In this document: positions 47,925 to 51,238 of the stretch, in pieces
Numbering within the stretch: position 1 is the first letter of the stretch
Layout of the letters: the number at the start of each line of letters is the position of its first letter
Assembly (NCBI GenBank): GCA_003168255.1
Contig: PMSU01000059.1
Span: 1 to 51,238, forward strand
Direction: 5' to 3'
DNA: 51,238 bases
Source: Actinomycetota bacterium
GTDB taxonomy: Bacteria; Actinomycetota; Actinomycetes; Streptosporangiales; Streptosporangiaceae
Translations under genes and position numbers: made by a program
The notes under the pieces: generated by a model
The model's database searches: none
The model's input: only the letters and a program-made list of their open reading frames with translations
What the model was told of the DNA's origin: nothing

Positions 47925-49438
47925 CCGCTGGCCAGCTGTCTGTCCGGCGCGATCACCGCCGGCTTCGTGTCGCGCGGTGATGCCTTCGGCCTGAGCGGCC
48001 AGTAGACGGCGGCCAGCAGGATGAGAGGTGGGCCGGTGTCGGGGTCAGTGGCCGTGGTGGTGAGGATCGTGCCGAAGTTCTCGCCGATCACCCAGAAGGC
48101 CAGCCCCGCCACGATGGCCAGGATCAGGGCCGGGCGGGTAGTCACCGGAAGGAATATCCCGCCCGCGATGACGACAAAGGTGGCGGCAAGCAGGACCGAT
48201 ACCAGCAGCCCGTGCGACCCGACCGCGTTCGCGGCCGCGCGGTCCATGGCGGCGACCCAGCCGGGCTCGCCAGCCGCATTGCCAGCGATGGCGTCGTGCA
48301 GGCTACCGGGTGCCCTGATCGGGCCCTGCAGGATCTGGTAGGCGAAACTGCCCCACAGCACGACCCATGCTGCCCGGGCCCAGCCGCCAAGCGGGCTCGC
48401 GGCAGCGACGCCGCCCCGGCCAGGACTGCCGGAGCGCCTGGGCCAGACAAGGACGGCGATCAGTGCATACAGGATGACGGCCCCCGGTGCCCCTGTGACC
48501 GGGGTGGCCGTTCCGGTAAGCACGCCGCCCAGCCCTTCGCCGAGCCACCACACAGACAGCGCCCAGACGATGGATCCCGCCAGGGCGGCCTTCACGGCGG
48601 GCCGCCACAGCAGCCCCAGCGCGATGGCGAGCTGGATCAGGGCGAATGCGGTGTTCCATGCGGGCACGTTGTGCGCGATGAGGCGGCTGGCCCACATGGC
48701 CGGGCTGGCGAGCAGGGCGGGATTGCCCATGGACGCCGGCGCAAGCTGCTGGCTGACGAACGCCTTGCCAAACATGTACGGCTGGAACTGGAGGACAGCG
48801 TCAACCAGCCACACGAGCCCCAGCGCGATCTGTAGTCCGCGCCGGGTGCCGGCGGATTCCAGGTCGGCGGTCCGGCTCAGGACGCTGCGCCGGATCCCGT
48901 CGGCCCGGCTGCGCAGGGCCCGCGATCTGGCCGCCGACCCCGCCGACCCCGCCGACCCCGCTGACCCCGCCGACCCCGCCGACGGCGCCGCGATCGCCGA
49001 CGATGGCAGAAACAGGGTTCCGAAGGCGAGCAGCGACCCAGCCGCGGTAACCCACAGGCCGGGTCCGCCGCTGGCCAGCACCATCGAACCGCTGAGCGCT
49101 TTCATGGTGGCGGCCAGCTGGATGAGCAGATACCCGGAGAAGCCGAGCGCGGCAAACCCGCCGACGCCGACCAGCCAGCGCGACCGGGTACCCCCCCGGA
49201 TGACGTGATACAACCCGGCAGCCGCGATGAGGACGCCCGCGACCGCCAAGATGCGCCCGTTGCCGCCGCGAACGCCCGGAATCTGGATGAGCCCGGCGAA
49301 GGTCTCCACCCAGGGCAGGAAGGCGCCGGCCACGATCGTCGCGCCGGCCGCTGCCCCGGTCACTCCGGCGACCGTACGCCAGTTGGGTAGCGCCGACCGG
49401 TGTGCCCGGGGTACCGCTGGGGTTGACATGCTGATCAT
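47921..49438 (-). CDS. Multi-pass membrane protein heading the fatty-acid operon
   Basis: 505 residues. The N-terminal part (to about 150) has four helices, the first bearing GAFLPWVETF. A Gly-Ser-Ala linker made from a 9-bp DNA repeat follows (about 48930-48985). The C-terminal 320 residues have six or more helices and a DoxX-like stretch (GLVWLVDAVLQFQPYMF). It may be a fusion of two membrane proteins. I do not recognise its function. It is the first gene of the six-gene leftward operon and its stop overlaps the oxidoreductase ATG. The mycobacterial operon has no such leader gene. The ATG at 49438 follows AAGGGAAC; ATG 49429 is possible. Confidence 0.8.
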   Translation of the reverse strand: MISMSTPAVPRAHRSALPNWRTVAGVTGAAAGATIVAGAFLPWVETFAGLIQIPGVRGGNGRILAVAGVLIAAAGLYHVIRGGTRSRWLVGVGGFAALGFSGYLLIQLAATMKALSGSMVLASGGPGLWVTAAGSLLAFGTLFLPSSAIAAPSAGSAGSAGSAGSAGSAARSRALRSRADGIRRSVLSRTADLESAGTRRGLQIALGLVWLVDAVLQFQPYMFGKAFVSQQLAPASMGNPALLASPAMWASRLIAHNVPAWNTAFALIQLAIALGLLWRPAVKAALAGSIVWALSVWWLGEGLGGVLTGTATPVTGAPGAVILYALIAVLVWPRRSGSPGRGGVAAASPLGGWARAAWVVLWGSFAYQILQGPIRAPGSLHDAIAGNAAGEPGWVAAMDRAAANAVGSHGLLVSVLLAATFVVIAGGIFLPVTTRPALILAIVAGLAFWVIGENFGTILTTTATDPDTGPPLILLAAVYWPLRPKASPRDTKPAVIAPDRQLASG

Positions 49439-49602
49439 GACGAGTTCCCTTTGGTCCGTTAGGGCCGATTTAGCCGAACGCTGGCGGGGCGCCCGCAGGC
49501 GCCGGATGCCGGTCCTGGCCGCGTGGTCTCGGGTCGCGGCCAGAACCGGCCGGCCTCGCTTATGCCTCTGCGTGAGTCATGAGCGCGGTGCCGGTGGTGC
49601 GG

Positions 49603-50292
49603 TCAGGATCCCTTGACGGCGAAGAAGAGGAACAGGTTCGTGGGGATGTTCCCGGTGACTTCGCTGCTGTCGGCCTTCTGGAGGTACTTGAGTTCCTTGT
49701 AGCTCTTCGCGGCGACGATCTTGTTCCACGCCTTGAGGTCCTGGACCCCGACCACGTCCACGTTCCACCACTCGCCCTGGCCGCTGTTGGCGGTCGCGAC
49801 GACGTGGCTATGCGCGGGCAGCAGCGCATCGGAGGTACCGCTGCCGAGTATCGCGGACAGGTCGATCGTGCTCGGATGGTCGACGCACTTGCCGGCCACC
49901 GGGCACTGGAGGGTAGAGGTCGGCGGGGTGAAGCCGAGCGGCACCACGACGTAGAGCGGATCGAATGCGCTCGCCGGCGTCTGCGTGTAGTCGGTCCCCG
50001 CTTCGCAGTCTGACGCTGCTCCGCTGGCAGGCGGGCTCTGGCAGAAGTAGTTGCGGGTGTAGTGGAGTGTTACGGTCTCGCCGTCGAACCAGCCCTTGGT
50101 GTTACCGACAGCGTTCGTTTTAGAACCCGACGACATGCCGGCCATGCCGGCCATGCCCGTGCTTGCCGAGGACGAGCCGGACGACGCGAATGCCGTCCCA
50201 GATGCCACAGCGAGCACTATGCCCAGCACTCCCATGAGCGCTATGCCTGCCCGCCGCGTGCCCGTCATGCGGCCTCGTATCTTTTCGGCCAC
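49603..50292 (-). CDS. Secreted protein of unknown function with Gly-Met motif
   Basis: 229 residues from GTG 50292, preceded by a strong GGGAGGG. A basic start and hydrophobic segment (GIALMGVLGIVLAVASGTAFAS) form a signal peptide. The mature N-terminus has a MAGMAGMSSG stretch that could bind metal, though this is speculative. The rest contains four Cys residues (YFCQSPP, SDCEAG, LQCPVAGKC) and ends in FLFFAVKGS. I recognise no family. It stands alone between the fatty-acid operon and the hydrolase gene. Confidence 0.75.
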   Translation of the reverse strand: MAEKIRGRMTGTRRAGIALMGVLGIVLAVASGTAFASSGSSSASTGMAGMAGMSSGSKTNAVGNTKGWFDGETVTLHYTRNYFCQSPPASGAASDCEAGTDYTQTPASAFDPLYVVVPLGFTPPTSTLQCPVAGKCVDHPSTIDLSAILGSGTSDALLPAHSHVVATANSGQGEWWNVDVVGVQDLKAWNKIVAAKSYKELKYLQKADSSEVTGNIPTNLFLFFAVKGS

Positions 50293-50372
50293 CGCTGCCC
50301 TCCCGGGGGAATCTCGGGGCCGCCTTATAGCGTGCCCATTGACCGGGATTCGCAGCAGAGTCGGCTAGCGGT

Positions 50373-51047
50373 TCACTTCGATCCGGATTCACGGCATTTG
50401 GCCGCCGAGTCCAGGCTGCCCAGGGTGAACCGGATCGCCAGCCGCTGCCAGCTGCGGTAGTGCGTCAGCATGGCGTGCTTGTCCCCCCGCACCGCCATCC
50501 AGCTGATCTCCGGCGTCACCGCGCGGGCCCGCTCTGCATAGGCGCGGGACGCCCGGGGCGAGGTGACTCTGTCCAGGCTGCCATGGGCGATCAGGACCCG
50601 CCGGCCGGCCAGCTGGCTGAATGGCTCACTGTCAGACAGCCACGGCGCCAGCGCGAGCACGGCTCGCACTGACGGGTCGCCGGCCGCCCGCAACGCGGCC
50701 CGCCCGCCCATGGAGTGCCCGAGCAGGACAACCGGCACGTCACCGTGCCGGCGTCGTACCTCGTCCAGTGCCCAGCCGATGTCGGCCAGCGGGCTGGCTT
50801 GCTCGCCGTTCCACCCGCGGTACCTGTAGTGCACCGTCCACGCGGCCAGCCCCAGCGTGCGTCCCGCGCGGTGCAGTCCGCGGGCGAACGGGCGCATCCG
50901 CAATGCCGCCAGTTGCCTCGTCGAGGTCGGTGCCAGGCTGTCCGCCTGCCCGCCAGGCAGCACCAGCACCACCGCCCGAGTCGCCGCCGCGGCGGCGCGT
51001 ACGGTCAGCCGGGGCACTTCGGTCCCTGGCGGCGTCCCTGTGGTCAC
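50373..51047 (-). CDS. Alpha/beta hydrolase
   Basis: About 224 residues from GTG 51047 (TTG 51050 is next to it); GGGAG lies upstream. Serine-hydrolase features are present: VVLVLPGGQADS near the start (oxyanion side), the nucleophile elbow LLGHSMGGRAAL, AHGSLDRVTSP with the acid residue, and GDKHAML with the histidine. It has no signal peptide, so it is probably cytosolic. The substrate is unknown. It is the last gene of the window and lies beside the second copy of the 140-bp repeat. Confidence 0.88.
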   Translation of the reverse strand: MTTGTPPGTEVPRLTVRAAAAATRAVVLVLPGGQADSLAPTSTRQLAALRMRPFARGLHRAGRTLGLAAWTVHYRYRGWNGEQASPLADIGWALDEVRRRHGDVPVVLLGHSMGGRAALRAAGDPSVRAVLALAPWLSDSEPFSQLAGRRVLIAHGSLDRVTSPRASRAYAERARAVTPEISWMAVRGDKHAMLTHYRSWQRLAIRFTLGSLDSAAKCRESGSK

Positions 51048-51098
51048 CAATTGATTCTCCCGGACGATGCCAGGCTGTGTCGGCGATCACTCATAGAA

Positions 51099-51238
51099 GG
51101 GACACGTCGTGGCGTAAACCGTCGTTTCCTGGTCCCGGACGACCGTGCGGTGCCTGCGGACCCGGCCGGCCAGACTACTCCCGTCACACCGGCACCACCG
51201 ACCCCGTGAGCCACGTCTTCCGGAGCGCCGCCGAAGAT
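51099..51238. repeat. Dispersed 140-bp repeat, copy 2, cut by the window end
   Basis: Gap-free match to 18115-18254 with nine differences. The window ends at ...GCCGAAGAT, exactly where copy 1 enters its palindrome, so the full element probably continues. It lies upstream of the leftward hydrolase gene. Confidence 0.9.

Noticed and set aside
48801..49055. Gly-Val-rich frame GGVGGVSGVGG as a possible PE/PPE-like protein
   Set aside because: It is a shifted reading of the 9-bp repeat in the operon membrane protein; the other frame encodes a coherent membrane protein coupled to its neighbours.

Overview
The window is chromosomal DNA from a high-GC actinomycete. Strongly GC-rich third codon positions, frequent GTG/TTG starts, 4-base stop/start overlaps and the gene order all say so. 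The order rplM-rpsI-glmM ... acpS-nnr-alr ... tsaE-tsaB-rimI-tsaD-groES-groEL-sigma(SigD/ShbA-like)-anti-sigma(RsdA-like) ... guaB-guaB3 is the core block known from Mycobacterium and Streptomyces. A Streptosporangiales-like or neighbouring lineage is plausible, but the sequence alone does not fix the genus. No rRNA, tRNA, CRISPR array, prophage or complete insertion sequence was recognised.

Layout. 1-2.4 kb: a large membrane-anchored protein of unknown function, divergent from the ribosomal genes. 2.4-14.5 kb: housekeeping genes for ribosome, cell-wall precursor, CoA/NAD(P) maintenance and the tRNA t6A (Tsa) pathway, with a DUF488 gene, an alpha/beta hydrolase and a DUF3558-like membrane protein between them. 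14.6-18.1 kb: a short cytochrome P450 and the CIRCE-controlled groES-groEL1 pair. 18.1-18.6 kb: an intergenic stretch of repeats and palindromes. 18.6-20.4 kb: a sigma/anti-sigma pair. 20.5-27.9 kb: an accessory polysaccharide region (GH16 glucanase-like protein, GT39-like and cellulose-synthase-like GT2 membrane glycosyltransferases, a nucleotide-sugar epimerase) lying between the sigma pair and guaB. 28.0-33.7 kb: guaB, guaB3, glpD (split by an in-frame TAG) and trpS. 33.7-42.4 kb: a secreted D,D-carboxypeptidase, an acyl-CoA mutase large subunit, a carboxylate-amine ligase coupled to an M20 amidohydrolase, a PH-domain membrane protein, a gamma-glutamylcyclotransferase remnant, an LpdA-type flavoprotein and a DUF5313 protein. 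42.4-49.4 kb: a six-gene leftward operon in which every junction is a 4-base overlap. It encodes a membrane protein, an FAD oxidoreductase, a DUF1365 protein, two CFA-synthase-like methyltransferases and a DUF1295 protein, and resembles the mycobacterial ufaA1 locus. 49.6-51.0 kb: a secreted protein and a hydrolase.

The least explained material is non-coding: a 140-bp dispersed repeat (18115-18254 and 51099-51238, about 94% identical) that leads into a palindrome; a related long perfect palindrome after glmM (4915-4962); two nested inverted repeats with the same GTGATCAC core (groES-groEL gap and 42349-42393); and many short tandem repeats both between genes and inside conserved genes (tsaE, rsdA, dac, one cfa gene). 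I found no clear new defence or mobile system. The best candidates for undescribed biology are the palindrome/repeat families, the polysaccharide region and the doubled CFA-synthase operon.
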